From the NCBI RefSeq assembly GCF_019308355.1, contig NZ_JAAGKM010000022.1, forward strand, positions 1-45,711: a stretch of 45,711 bases of DNA, written 5' to 3'. Shown here in pieces: positions 34,725 to 44,336 of this stretch (positions within the stretch are counted from its first letter, which is position 1; each line of letters starts with the position of its first letter). A program made the position numbers and the translations under genes. Origin of the DNA: Empedobacter falsenii (GTDB lineage: Bacteria > Bacteroidota > Bacteroidia > Flavobacteriales > Weeksellaceae). A model generated the notes under the pieces. The model made no database searches. It saw only the letters and a list, made by a program, of their open reading frames with translations, and was not told the origin of the DNA.

Positions 34725-36404
34725 TTAATCTATAAAAAGTAATGCTTTTTTGATGTCTTCATAACCAATTTCACCATTGAAATAATCATAAATTGGTTTT
34801 AAAACTTTATTCTCTTCAAATTCGATTTCACTATACGCTAATCGAACTTTATCAATAATTTTATCAGAAGGTTTAAATTTTGAATAATCCAAATCAGGCT
34901 CACTTTCTTTGATTTTACCAATATGATCGACAATTGCTGAAGTAGTTAAACCTCTTTTCTCTGCGATTTGATCTAAAGACAAACCTTCTTTCACATATTC
35001 TAATGTAATTTCGTAAGTCGATTTCTTTTGTCCTTTTTCTTTGGTTTTATTCTTTTCGATATTTTTTGCAATTTGTTTTTTATCCAAAGTTCCACCAGAA
35101 TATCGGATAAAAGCAGCCCAAGAGTTTTGCAATTCTTTTTCATCTAGAAACTCATCCATTTCATTCGATAAAACCTGAAAACGTCTATCAGCCTTCATTG
35201 CAAGTGAATCAATTTCTAAAGCCGTTTGATTAAGACCATGTAACATCAACGAATTTAAATCTCGTAAACGTGAAAGTGCAACATACCCTTGTCCTTTTTC
35301 GAACGCTTTTGATAAATCAATAAACGCAGAATCTAACGTCATTCCTTGTGATTTATGAATCGTAATCGCCCAAGCCAAACGCAACGGAACTTGTGTAAAT
35401 GAAGCCAATGCTTTTCCGCTTTCGTCCTCTATTGCCCACGTTTCTGGTTTTGCAATGTAAAATTCTCCATCTAATGTTTTGATAATTGGCTCGTCTTTTT
35501 CAGTATACCCCGAAACATTTCCAAGCGTTCCGTTTACAAAACCAACTTCGAAATTGTTACGAACAAACATCACTTTCGCTCCTATCTTCAATTCTAAAAC
35601 TTCTTCTGCTAAAACAGATTTTTTAAGAACCTCAACCAAAGCTGGATTTCCCGCAACTTTTGCTTCAAATGTTTTGGAAGATGAATCAATATTAATCAAT
35701 TGACCTTTATTAATTCGGTCCACATCCATATTATGTGTATACAAACGAGTTTGTGAATCTATTTCATCTGGAAAATATTCGATTCGAGTTTCTAATAAAT
35801 CAACTGTTTTTTGCGAAATATTCCCCGAACGAATTTCATTCAAAATATCATTCAATGCATTATTTGTTTGACGATATTGCTCTGTCAAATAACAAATATG
35901 CACTTTTGCTTGAACCCAAGCATCGGACATAAAACAGAATTTATCTTTCGATTCTTCCCACTCTTCACCAATCGGCGGTAACTGGAAAAAATCACCCGAA
36001 AAAATTACTTGAACACCTCCAAAAGGTTCATCGTTTTGTTTGAAAAACTTCAAAACATAATCAACCGCATCCAACTGATTTCGGTGCAGCATCGAGATTT
36101 CATCAATAATTAAGACTTTTACTTTGTCCATTTTATCTCGGAAATATTTCTTGTCGCGAAGCGAAGCCAAATATCGATCAGAAACATAATCTTTTATTCC
36201 AATTCCAGCCCAAGAATGTATCGTTTGACCATTCATGTGCGTCGCAGCAATTCCCGTAGAAGCCGTTATAGCAACAGGAACGCCATGTTGTTTAAGATAT
36301 TGAATGTATTGATTTAACACATAAGTTTTTCCGGCACCCGCAGAACCTGTTAAAAATACATTTCGACCAGATTTTAGAATTGCCAAAGCCTTTGATTGTT
36401 GCAT
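34725..36404 (-). CDS. Pif1-like helicase with C-terminal HTH
   Basis: 559 residues. Walker A is GSAGAGKT (20-27), then TASTGIAATHMNGQTIHSW, Walker B IIDEISML and the FSGDFFQLPP motif typical of Pif1/RecD-like helicases; the late GYVALSRLRD is motif VI-like. The C-terminal region (about 460-500, TYEITLEYVKEGLSLDQIAEKRG) is a helix-turn-helix-like segment. Probably a 5'-3' DNA helicase; its specific job is unknown. It has its own -7 box upstream. Confidence 0.88.
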   Translation of the reverse strand: MQQSKALAILKSGRNVFLTGSAGAGKTYVLNQYIQYLKQHGVPVAITASTGIAATHMNGQTIHSWAGIGIKDYVSDRYLASLRDKKYFRDKMDKVKVLIIDEISMLHRNQLDAVDYVLKFFKQNDEPFGGVQVIFSGDFFQLPPIGEEWEESKDKFCFMSDAWVQAKVHICYLTEQYRQTNNALNDILNEIRSGNISQKTVDLLETRIEYFPDEIDSQTRLYTHNMDVDRINKGQLINIDSSSKTFEAKVAGNPALVEVLKKSVLAEEVLELKIGAKVMFVRNNFEVGFVNGTLGNVSGYTEKDEPIIKTLDGEFYIAKPETWAIEDESGKALASFTQVPLRLAWAITIHKSQGMTLDSAFIDLSKAFEKGQGYVALSRLRDLNSLMLHGLNQTALEIDSLAMKADRRFQVLSNEMDEFLDEKELQNSWAAFIRYSGGTLDKKQIAKNIEKNKTKEKGQKKSTYEITLEYVKEGLSLDQIAEKRGLTTSAIVDHIGKIKESEPDLDYSKFKPSDKIIDKVRLAYSEIEFEENKVLKPIYDYFNGEIGYEDIKKALLFID

Positions 36405-36441
36405 AACTTATGAGTGAATTTGGAGTTTTTTGAATGAAATG

Positions 36442-36449
36442 CAAAGATA
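36442..36449 (-). promoter_or_regulatory. -7 box of the Pif1-like gene
   Basis: TATCTTTG on the minus strand, ATG 38 nt downstream, weak -33 region. Confidence 0.4.
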
Positions 36450-36613
36450 CGAAGATTGAATGAGGTGAGGAAATGCTTAATAAATTAAAAAAAAGAAAAT
36501 GAATTAACTTTAAAAGCTATTGTATTTTAATTAAGCTTTTTTATTTAAGAAAAAAACTACAAAATTTTATAACAAGGATCAATCTTAATCAAAAACAAAT
36601 AATCCCAAAAAAT

Positions 36614-36650
36614 AAAAAAACCGGATAAGAAATCTTATCCGGCTTTTTTA
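36614..36650 (-). terminator. Terminator of purM
   Basis: Stem CCGGATAAG (36621-36629) with CTTATCCGG (36634-36642), followed on the minus strand by T7. The flanking 36450-36613 shows nothing else. Confidence 0.9.
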
Positions 36651-36664
36651 AACTATTTAATCTA

Positions 36665-37657
36665 CTATTTCAATATAATTTTGTCAGCACCTTCTTGAAT
36701 TTCTCCAATCAACGCACTTCCATCAATAATATTCAATACTTTTTCAGCATCAGTTTGGTCAACGATGACAACCATTCCAATACCCATATTAAATGTTCCA
36801 AACATTTCGTTTTCTGCAATTCCTCCGCGTTTAGCTAATTCTTGCATCACTGTTGGTACATTTATTTTTGCTTTTTCTATTACAGCAGTTAATCCGTCAT
36901 TTATAATACGAGGAACATTCTCGATTAATCCACCTCCTGTAATATGAGCAATTCCAGACATTTCGATTCCAGCATCTTTGATTTTGAAAATATCATTTTG
37001 ATATAATTTTGTTGGAACTAATAATGTTTCGAACAAAGGTTTACCTTCAAATTCTTCGTTAAAATCTGGGAAAACTTTACGAACCAAAGAGAATCCATTC
37101 GAATGGAAACCACTTGATGGTAACGCAATAATTACTTGTCCAGCTTTTATTTTAGAACCATCGATAATTTCATCTCGTTCTACTACTCCAACACAAAATC
37201 CAGCAACATCATAATCACCAACTTGGTACATTCCTGGCATTTCTGCTGTTTCTCCACCAATTAATGCTGTTCCAGTTTCTTTACACGCTTGTGCAATTCC
37301 ACCTACAATTTCTGCTGCGATATCAGAATCTAATTTTCCACAAGCTAAATAATCTAAGAAAAATAATGGTTTTGCTCCATGACACAAAATATCATTTGCA
37401 CACATCGCGAAACAATCAATCCCAACTGTATCGTAAACTTTAGAATCTAAAGCCACACGTAGTTTAGTTCCTACACCATCGGTTCCTGATACCAAAACAG
37501 GATTTTTGTAACCTCCTAATTGGTAAAATGCACCAAAACTTCCAATTCCATTCAACACGTTTGAATTGTGTGTTGCTGCAACTGCATCTTTAATTTTCGA
37601 TACCGTTTGATAACCTTCTTCCTTATCTACTCCGGCTTGTTTATATGTATTGCTCAT
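36665..37657 (-). CDS. purM: Phosphoribosylformylglycinamidine cyclo-ligase (AIR synthase)
   Basis: 330 residues. Makes AIR from FGAM and ATP. GVDKEEGYQTVSKIKDAV at the start, SGTDGVGTKLRVAL, DYLACGKLD, GGETAEMPGMY and HITGGGLIENVPRI are the expected PurM motifs. It follows purF by 53 nt on the same strand and is the last gene of the purC-purF-purM group before a terminator. Confidence 0.95.
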   Translation of the reverse strand: MSNTYKQAGVDKEEGYQTVSKIKDAVAATHNSNVLNGIGSFGAFYQLGGYKNPVLVSGTDGVGTKLRVALDSKVYDTVGIDCFAMCANDILCHGAKPLFFLDYLACGKLDSDIAAEIVGGIAQACKETGTALIGGETAEMPGMYQVGDYDVAGFCVGVVERDEIIDGSKIKAGQVIIALPSSGFHSNGFSLVRKVFPDFNEEFEGKPLFETLLVPTKLYQNDIFKIKDAGIEMSGIAHITGGGLIENVPRIINDGLTAVIEKAKINVPTVMQELAKRGGIAENEMFGTFNMGIGMVVIVDQTDAEKVLNIIDGSALIGEIQEGADKIILK

Positions 37658-37710
37658 TTTAATTATGATTTAGTTTTTCGAAATACGAGATTCGAAATTC
37701 GTATAACTTA

Positions 37711-39216
37711 TTAATCTATATGCAAAGGTTTCACCTCTTTACATTCTTCATTAGAATAATTTACGGGATATTTTTCTGTAAAACATCCAAAACAATGTTC
37801 TTTACTTCCTAATAAATCAATCAGATTATCAACTGTTAAGAAATCTAACGAATCGACATTCAAATAATCTTCAACCTCTTTAATTGATTTATTTCCTGAA
37901 ATTAAATCTGCTTTAGAAGGCATATCAATTCCTAAATAACAAGGCGCAATAATTGGAGGCGAAGCAGAACGGAAATGGATTTCTTTTGCTCCTGCTTCTT
38001 TTAAGATTTTGATTAAAAGTTTCGAAGTTGTTCCACGTACAATCGAATCATCTAAAACAACCAAACGTTTTCCTTTGATTTTATTTTTGATGGGATTCAA
38101 TTTTAAGTTGACCACACGTTCACGCATTTCTTGTGAAGGAACGATAAACGAACGCGACATATAACGATTCTTAATCAAAATTGGTTCGTAAGGAATACCC
38201 GAAGCTTCTGAATAACCAATTGCAGACGGGATCCCAGAATCTGGAACACCAATTACAATATCGGCAGCAACAGGAGATTGTTCGTATAATTTTCGACCAG
38301 ATTCTACACGTAAATCGTAGATTTCATTTCCTTCGATATTCGAGTCAGGACGTGCAAAATAAATGTACTCAAAAGCACAAATATTACGCTGCGTTGGTTG
38401 ATTTAATGAATAAGATTTCAAACCTTGTTCATTTACAACAATCAATTCACCTGGCTCTACATCACGGATAAATTCAGCTCCGACAGCGTCTAATGCACAT
38501 GTTTCTGAACAGAAAACATAGGCATCGTCCAATTTTCCTAAACATAAAGGACGAATACCATTTGGATCGCGAAAAGCTGCCATTTGATTATTCGCTAATA
38601 ACAAAACCGAATAAGCTCCTTTTACCTTTTCTGTACCTTTCTGTATAGCTTCTACAATATCTAAATGCGAATATTTTTGAATAGAACGTAATAAAACCTC
38701 CGTATCCGAAGTTGCTAAAAATGGTAAACCTTCTGCTTCTAATTCAGCTCTCAATGCTTCAACTTCAATTAAATTTCCGTTATGAGCAATAGAGAAATGA
38801 GGTTTTCCATAAATATTGTACGTGTAAAGTGGCTGAATGTTACGACGACTTCCACCTCCAGCAGTTGTGTAGCGTGTATGTCCAATCGCAGCATTTCCTT
38901 GGTATTCTTCAATCTCGGCTTCCATTGTTTTGAAAACGTCTAATACCAATCCTGTTTTTTTCACCGTTTTAATGTTTCCATCTTTCAAGAAAGAAACACC
39001 ACACGCTTCCTGTCCACGGTGTTGAAGCGCAAATAAACCAAACTGTGCAATAGAATATGTGTTGATATTATTTGGCGAATAAACCCCAAAAACACCACAT
39101 TCTTCGTTTACACTATCCACAGTATCGGCTGCATATTTTTTTAATAAATTTCTTTCGTAGAAATTCGTTAAATATTCAGCTTTTAATTGGCTTTTATGTA
39201 ATTTTTTATCAATCAT
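37711..39216 (-). CDS. purF: Amidophosphoribosyltransferase
   Basis: 501 residues. Makes phosphoribosylamine from PRPP and glutamine, the first step of the pathway. The nucleophile is Cys40 (NEECGVFG), so the encoded protein has a 39-residue N-terminal extension that must be removed to expose it; there is no later Met before Cys40. The PRTase domain has VVLDDSIVRGTT. Four cysteines for a [4Fe-4S] cluster of the Bacillus type are seen: in RNICAFEYIYFARP, APCYLGIDMPS and EHCFGCFTEKYP. It starts 19 nt after purC, so it is cotranscribed. Confidence 0.95.
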   Translation of the reverse strand: MIDKKLHKSQLKAEYLTNFYERNLLKKYAADTVDSVNEECGVFGVYSPNNINTYSIAQFGLFALQHRGQEACGVSFLKDGNIKTVKKTGLVLDVFKTMEAEIEEYQGNAAIGHTRYTTAGGGSRRNIQPLYTYNIYGKPHFSIAHNGNLIEVEALRAELEAEGLPFLATSDTEVLLRSIQKYSHLDIVEAIQKGTEKVKGAYSVLLLANNQMAAFRDPNGIRPLCLGKLDDAYVFCSETCALDAVGAEFIRDVEPGELIVVNEQGLKSYSLNQPTQRNICAFEYIYFARPDSNIEGNEIYDLRVESGRKLYEQSPVAADIVIGVPDSGIPSAIGYSEASGIPYEPILIKNRYMSRSFIVPSQEMRERVVNLKLNPIKNKIKGKRLVVLDDSIVRGTTSKLLIKILKEAGAKEIHFRSASPPIIAPCYLGIDMPSKADLISGNKSIKEVEDYLNVDSLDFLTVDNLIDLLGSKEHCFGCFTEKYPVNYSNEECKEVKPLHID

Positions 39217-39235
39217 TATAGAATGAAAAAAATGT

Positions 39236-39958
39236 TTATTTTAAAACTTCTGTCAAACGATTATATACTTCGTGATAAGCTTCTGAAACATCACCTAAAT
39301 CACGACGAAAACGGTCTTTATCTAATTTTTTTCCTGTTTCAACATCCCATAAACGACATGTATCTGGAGAAATTTCGTCAGCTAAAATGATATTACCATC
39401 AACATCTTTACCAAATTCAATTTTAAAATCAGCTAAAATTAATCCAGCTTTTAAGAACAATTCTTTCAACGCTTCGTTAATTACTTCTGTTTGTGTGTAC
39501 ATTTCATCTAACTCATCATATGTTGCAGCTCCTAATAAAACCGCATGATGATCGTTGATTAATGGATCTCCTAATTCATCTTTTTTATAACAGATATCAA
39601 AAATTGTAACTGGAGATTTCGCTCCTTCTTCTAATCCTAAACGTTGAGCCATAGACCCAGCTACATAGTTGCGCACAACCATTTCAATTGGAATAATTGA
39701 TACTTTTTTCACCAATTGCTCACGATCATTCAACTGCTCGATGAAATGAGTTTTAACTCCTTTTTCAATCAAATAGTTGAAAATTAAAGTCGAAATTTTG
39801 TTGTTCATTTCTCCTTTGTCCTCAACAGTTCCACGCTTTTGTGCATTAAATGCAGTCGCGTCATCTTTGTAATACACAATTACTTTGTCTGCCTCCTCTG
39901 TTGAGTAAACTTGTTTTGCTTTCCCTTCGTAAATGAAGTCTTTTTTTGTTAAGCTCAT
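39236..39958 (-). CDS. purC: SAICAR synthetase
   Basis: 240 residues from the ATG at 39958 ([18 protein letters not shown]), the Bacillus-type short form. The open frame extends to 40000 but adds nothing conserved. Joins CAIR and aspartate with [35 protein letters not shown] and [15 protein letters not shown] are conserved. First gene of the purC-purF-purM group; a 546-nt intergenic region separates it from purL upstream. Confidence 0.95.
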   Translation of the reverse strand: MSLTKKDFIYEGKAKQVYSTEEADKVIVYYKDDATAFNAQKRGTVEDKGEMNNKISTLIFNYLIEKGVKTHFIEQLNDREQLVKKVSIIPIEMVVRNYVAGSMAQRLGLEEGAKSPVTIFDICYKKDELGDPLINDHHAVLLGAATYDELDEMYTQTEVINEALKELFLKAGLILADFKIEFGKDVDGNIILADEISPDTCRLWDVETGKKLDKDRFRRDLGDVSEAYHEVYNRLTEVLK

Positions 39959-39997
39959 CGTTGTTGTTTGTTTTTTCGAAGCTCGATTTTCGAAATT

Positions 39998-40005
39998 CAA
40001 AGTTA
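39998..40005 (-). promoter_or_regulatory. Possible -7 box of purC
   Basis: TAACTTTG on the minus strand, 39 nt before the ATG. No clear -33 box, so purC-purF-purM may instead continue from purL, which has no visible terminator. Confidence 0.35.
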
Positions 40006-40282
40006 AAATTCATCTAACTTCTAGTTTCTTATTTCTAACTTCATTACATCGTTTTTTTGTTTTGTTTGAAATGAAAAAGTCCACTTCGTGTTTGTTGTTT
40101 GTTTTGAAAATTAACTTGTTCAAGGTTAACTTTCGAGATTAATTTCGATTGGTTCAGGATCGAAATTGGTATTAGTTTGTTGTTTGTTTCTTTTTTTAGT
40201 ATTTAGATGTTAGATATTTAATATTTAGATTTTTTTTCTTCTACCTTATTTCTAACTTCAAAATTCCTTATTTTATTTTCAA

Positions 40283-40351
40283 TGTCAAGCTGAATTCAGT
40301 TCAGCTTCTCACTTTTTTAAGATGAGTTCCTGAAACAAGTTCAGGATGACT
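40283..40351. repeat. Dispersed intergenic repeat, two hairpins
   Basis: The ends GTCAAGCTGAA and TTCAGGATGAC are near inverted copies. Inside are two hairpins: AGCTGAA/TTCAGCT and TCCTGAA/TTCAGGA. This fits the flavobacterial GTCATCCTGAA-type palindromic repeat. Confidence 0.7.
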
Positions 40352-40369
40352 CAAACTTTATTCTTCAAT

Positions 40370-40438
40370 TGTCATTCTGAATGAAGCCTTGGCGTAATGA
40401 AAAATCTTTTTAGATTCCTCAACAAACTCTAAATGACA
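40370..40438. repeat. Dispersed intergenic repeat with inverted ends
   Basis: TGTCATT (40370-40376) and AATGACA (40432-40438) are inverted ends around an AATC-rich core. The related pattern TTCTTCGACAGGCTCAGAATGACA is at 143-166. The rest of the 39959-40504 gap is AT-rich with short CTAACTTC and ATATCT repeats and no ORF. Confidence 0.65.
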
Positions 40439-40504
40439 TTTTTTATTTAATTTTTAGAAGTTAAATTTTCTCATATCTAACTTCTAATATCTCATATCTA
40501 TAAT

Positions 40505-43500
40505 CTACCCTCTAAAATACTCCACCGCATTTTTGAAGATATTCATATATCCATTTCCTGGAATGTTCTTGAATAATCCTTCTTCGTAACGCTCTGGATG
40601 TCCCATTCGCCCGTAAACTTTTCCACAAGGCGATACAATTCCTTCTACCGCAAACGTAGATCCATTTGGATTATAAGGCATTTTTCCAGCTAATTTTCCA
40701 TCCAAATCTACAAACTGAGTTGCGATTTGTCCTTTATCAATTAACTTTTCTAATTCAACCTCATTTGCTACGAAACGACCTTCTCCATGCGAAAATGGAA
40801 TCCAGAATTCTTGACCTTCCATTCCTTTTAACCAAGGTGAGTGCGATTTATTCACTCTCACTTTCGCTAATTGTGTAATGTGACGACCAATTTCATTGAA
40901 CGTTAATGTTGGTGTATCTTCTTCTAAATCTTGAATACGTCCATAAGGCAATAATCCTGATTTAATCAACGCTTGAAAACCATTACAGATTCCTAAAACC
41001 AAACCATCGCGCTCTAATAAATTGTGAATTGCATTTTTGATTTTCTCATTGCGTAAAACCGTTGCAATAAATTTACCTGATCCATCTGGCTCATCAGCAG
41101 CTGAAAAACCTCCTGGTACAAAGAAAATATTGGCTTGATTGATTTCATTTACAAAAGCATCAACTGATTCTTCAACATCTTGTTGTGTTAAATTACGGAA
41201 AGGCAAAGTCGAAACGATTGCTCCTTCTCTACGGAACGCTTTTGCTGAATCATATTCTGAATTTGTTCCTGGGAAAATTGGAATGAAAACTTTTGGGTTT
41301 TCTACTTTATGATCGGCGAAGGCAAAACAAATTTGTTCTGCTTTTAAATCTTTTTCCTCAACAACAGTTTCAGTAGTTGATTTATATGGAAACAATGAAT
41401 TGAATGTTTCTTTCCATTGTTGTTTTAATTCAATCAAATTAATTTCTTCTCCATTAAAGTTGAACGAAGTTGAATCATTTGTCTGACCTAAAACATGATA
41501 ATTTTGAGCGATTTCAGCAGGAATATTTAAATCATCTGAATGTTCAATTACAATCGAAGCTGGATAATATTTTGCTACATCTAAATCAGTTTTGATTTCA
41601 AATCCGATTTCATTACCAAAAGCCATATTCGCTACAGTTTCTGCAATTCCACCAAATTTAACCGTCATCATTGATTTTACATCAGCATTAATTGTTCCGA
41701 TAAAATCAAAAATAGCTTTTGTATTTGCTTCGTCGATTAAATAATCTTCTGTTAATGTTGGAATAAAAACTGAAAGTTTAGAATTCTTTTCAACTAAAGT
41801 TCCTTGTACAATTTTTTCAGCCAAAGAAGGCGCAACTGCAAAAGAAATCAACGTTGGCGGAACATCAATATCTTGGTAAGAACCAGACATCGAATCTTTA
41901 CCTCCAATTGCAGGAATTCCGAACTGTTTTTGTGCTTCAATCGTTCCTAATAAAGCCGCAAATGGTTTTCCCCAACGCGTAGCCTCATCACGTAATTTTT
42001 CAAAATATTCTTGAAAAGTTAAACGAATATCAGCATAATTTCCACCAGCAGCAACAATTTTTGTCATCGAATCAATTACCGCAAAATAAGCTCCGTGATA
42101 ATTTGACCAACGCGAAATTGTAGGATTGTAACCAAATGAAGCAATTGAAACCGCATTTGTAAATCCGTCAGCCGGGAATTTTTGTACCGAAATATCTTCT
42201 GGTGTATCCATTGTTTGTCCACCAAAAGCATTCAAAATAGTAGAACGTCCAACGTTATTGTCAAACATTTCTACCATACCTTTTTGCGACGCATGATTTA
42301 ACTCTTGCATCATTGCAATAAACGCTTCTTTATTGAAGGCTTTATTCTCAAAAGGATTTGTATATTCTTCGTCCGTAACTTCGATTTTAGCTTGTTTACG
42401 AACGCCATTTGTATCTAAAAATTTACGGTCTAATTCAACAATCTTTGTTCCTTTCCAAACCAAAGTCATTGTATCATCTCCCGTTACCTCTGCAACACAA
42501 GTCGCATCAAGATTTTCTTCTTTTGCTAATGAGATAAATGTTTCCACATCTTTAGCCTCAACCGCAACAGCCATACGTTCCTGAGATTCAGAAATCGCTA
42601 ATTCTGTTCCGTTTAATCCAGCATATTTCAATGGAACTAAATCTAAATTAACATTAATTCCGCGTGCAATTTCACCAATTGCAACAGAAACACCTCCTGC
42701 TCCAAAGTCATTACATTTTTTGATTAATGCTAAAACGTCTGGATTACGGAATAAACGTTGAATTTTACGTTCAACAATTGCATTTCCTTTTTGAACTTCT
42801 GCTGATAAATCGTCTAATTTAAGACCATCGTGTGTTTTAGATGAACCAGAAGCTCCTCCTACTCCATCACGACCTGTTGCTCCACCTAATAAAATAATTT
42901 GGTCACCTGCAACTGGTTCTTCACGGCGAACATATTCTTTTTTTACAGCTCCAGCCACAAAACCAACTTCCATGCGTTTTGCTTTGTACCCTTCGTCATA
43001 AATTTCTTTCACAAAAGTTGTCGCTAAACCAATTTGATTTCCGTACGAACTGTATCCATTTGCTGCTTCTTTCGAGATTTTACGTTGTGGTAATTTACCT
43101 GGTAACGTTTCTTCAATTTTCTCTAAAGGATTTGCAGCTCCTGTAATACGCATCGCTTGGAAAACATAAGAACGTCCACTCAAAGGGTCGCGAATTGCTC
43201 CACCAACACATGTCGAAGCTCCACCAAATGGTTCCACTTCTGTTGGGTGATTATGTGTTTCGTTTTTGAATTGTAATAACCATTCTTCTTCAACACCATC
43301 TACATCGATTGGAACGACAATAGAACATGCATTGATTTCTTCTGAAACATCAATATTTTTTACAACTCCTGTACGAGAAAGATATTTCCCCATCACAGTT
43401 GCTAAATCCATCAAACGAATTGGTTTTGTAGTTCCTAATTCTTGACGAACTTGTTGGTAATAATCGAATGTTTTTTGAAGTGTTTCGTTAAATTTAGAAT

Positions 43501-44212
43501 TAAATTGAACATCTGTAATCTCCGTCTCAAAAGTTGTATGACGACAGTGATCAGACCAATAAGTATCTAAAACTTTTAACTCAGTTTCGGTTGGATTACG
43601 ATTGATTGATTTGAAATAGTCTTGAATAAAAACTAAATCATCCATTTCTAACGATAATCCAAATTGGTTGTAAATGTCTTGTAGTTTATTTTCGTCAGCA
43701 GAAATAAAACCTTCAATAATTGGAACTTCAGTAGCTTCTGGATTTGCTGGAATTTCCATTTTCGAAAGATCTTTCTCGCGCGACTCAATTGGATTGATTA
43801 AGTAATCTTTTACTTTCTTTAAATCTTCCGCAGACAAATCATCATTGAAAACATATAATAAACCAGATTTTACGGTTACATTTTCAACATTCATCAACAC
43901 TAAACATTGTTCCGAAGAATCATCGCGTTGATTGTATTGACCAGGTAAAAATTCGGTTGCAAAATAGTTTTTCGTATAAGGAATGCTTTCGTTAACTGCG
44001 TCTTCTACGTATTTGAAAACAACGTCTGTCACAGGATCGACAAACACCTTATTTTGAACCTCTTGTAATTGGCTTTCTTCTATATTAAATAGATCATAAA
44101 TAACAAAAACCTTGCACACAATTGTAGGTACAAGGTTTTTGAGTTCTATTGTAGTCTTCTGACTGATAACGTCAAAATTCGATTTCTTCTGAATGAAAAG
44201 TCTTTGGTTCAT
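40505..44212 (-). CDS. purL: Phosphoribosylformylglycinamidine synthase (large single-chain form)
   Basis: 1235 residues, the large form that fuses synthetase and amidotransferase, so separate PurS and PurQ are not needed. It converts FGAR to FGAM with glutamine and ATP. YWSDHCRHTTFETEI, FKNETHNHPTEVEPFGGAST, IRDPLSGRSYVFQAMR and GGATGRDGVGGASGSS mark the synthetase part. The C-terminal amidotransferase has Cys1076 (LGICNGFQ), His1205 and Glu1207 (GRMGHPERY). Its ATG overlaps the TGA of an upstream 36-codon ORF, and a guanine riboswitch lies in the leader. Strong promoter at 44.45 kb. Confidence 0.97.
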   Translation of the reverse strand: MNQRLFIQKKSNFDVISQKTTIELKNLVPTIVCKVFVIYDLFNIEESQLQEVQNKVFVDPVTDVVFKYVEDAVNESIPYTKNYFATEFLPGQYNQRDDSSEQCLVLMNVENVTVKSGLLYVFNDDLSAEDLKKVKDYLINPIESREKDLSKMEIPANPEATEVPIIEGFISADENKLQDIYNQFGLSLEMDDLVFIQDYFKSINRNPTETELKVLDTYWSDHCRHTTFETEITDVQFNSKFNETLQKTFDYYQQVRQELGTTKPIRLMDLATVMGKYLSRTGVVKNIDVSEEINACSIVVPIDVDGVEEEWLLQFKNETHNHPTEVEPFGGASTCVGGAIRDPLSGRSYVFQAMRITGAANPLEKIEETLPGKLPQRKISKEAANGYSSYGNQIGLATTFVKEIYDEGYKAKRMEVGFVAGAVKKEYVRREEPVAGDQIILLGGATGRDGVGGASGSSKTHDGLKLDDLSAEVQKGNAIVERKIQRLFRNPDVLALIKKCNDFGAGGVSVAIGEIARGINVNLDLVPLKYAGLNGTELAISESQERMAVAVEAKDVETFISLAKEENLDATCVAEVTGDDTMTLVWKGTKIVELDRKFLDTNGVRKQAKIEVTDEEYTNPFENKAFNKEAFIAMMQELNHASQKGMVEMFDNNVGRSTILNAFGGQTMDTPEDISVQKFPADGFTNAVSIASFGYNPTISRWSNYHGAYFAVIDSMTKIVAAGGNYADIRLTFQEYFEKLRDEATRWGKPFAALLGTIEAQKQFGIPAIGGKDSMSGSYQDIDVPPTLISFAVAPSLAEKIVQGTLVEKNSKLSVFIPTLTEDYLIDEANTKAIFDFIGTINADVKSMMTVKFGGIAETVANMAFGNEIGFEIKTDLDVAKYYPASIVIEHSDDLNIPAEIAQNYHVLGQTNDSTSFNFNGEEINLIELKQQWKETFNSLFPYKSTTETVVEEKDLKAEQICFAFADHKVENPKVFIPIFPGTNSEYDSAKAFRREGAIVSTLPFRNLTQQDVEESVDAFVNEINQANIFFVPGGFSAADEPDGSGKFIATVLRNEKIKNAIHNLLERDGLVLGICNGFQALIKSGLLPYGRIQDLEEDTPTLTFNEIGRHITQLAKVRVNKSHSPWLKGMEGQEFWIPFSHGEGRFVANEVELEKLIDKGQIATQFVDLDGKLAGKMPYNPNGSTFAVEGIVSPCGKVYGRMGHPERYEEGLFKNIPGNGYMNIFKNAVEYFRG

Positions 44213-44319
44213 TGTATTGTTTGCTGTACTATTTGGTTTAATGTGTTTAAACCATTTGTATCATCTACATCTACATCAACAAACAAACTATTTTCTAACG
44301 AGAGTGGTTCAAGACTCAT
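44209..44319 (-). CDS. 36-codon upstream ORF coupled to purL
   Basis: ATG at 44319 to TGA at 44211-44209; the TGA shares bases with the purL ATG (ATGA). The peptide begins MSLEPLSLENSLF, contains VDVDVDD and ends QIVQQTIQ. It has no signal peptide. Codons are normal for this genome. It lies between the riboswitch and purL, so it may be a leader peptide that sets purL translation by coupling. It contains a hairpin TGGTTTAA/TTAAACCA (44234-44254). Whether it is translated cannot be seen from sequence. Confidence 0.55.
   Translation of the reverse strand: MSLEPLSLENSLFVDVDVDDTNGLNTLNQIVQQTIQ
44234..44254 (-). promoter_or_regulatory. Hairpin before the purL start
   Basis: An 8-bp perfect stem TGGTTTAA and TTAAACCA with loop ACACA, inside the uORF and 22 nt before purL. 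No T-run follows, so it is not a terminator by itself; it may fold in the alternative leader structure. Confidence 0.5.
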
Positions 44320-44336
44320 TTTGTAGAAAAAAAATT

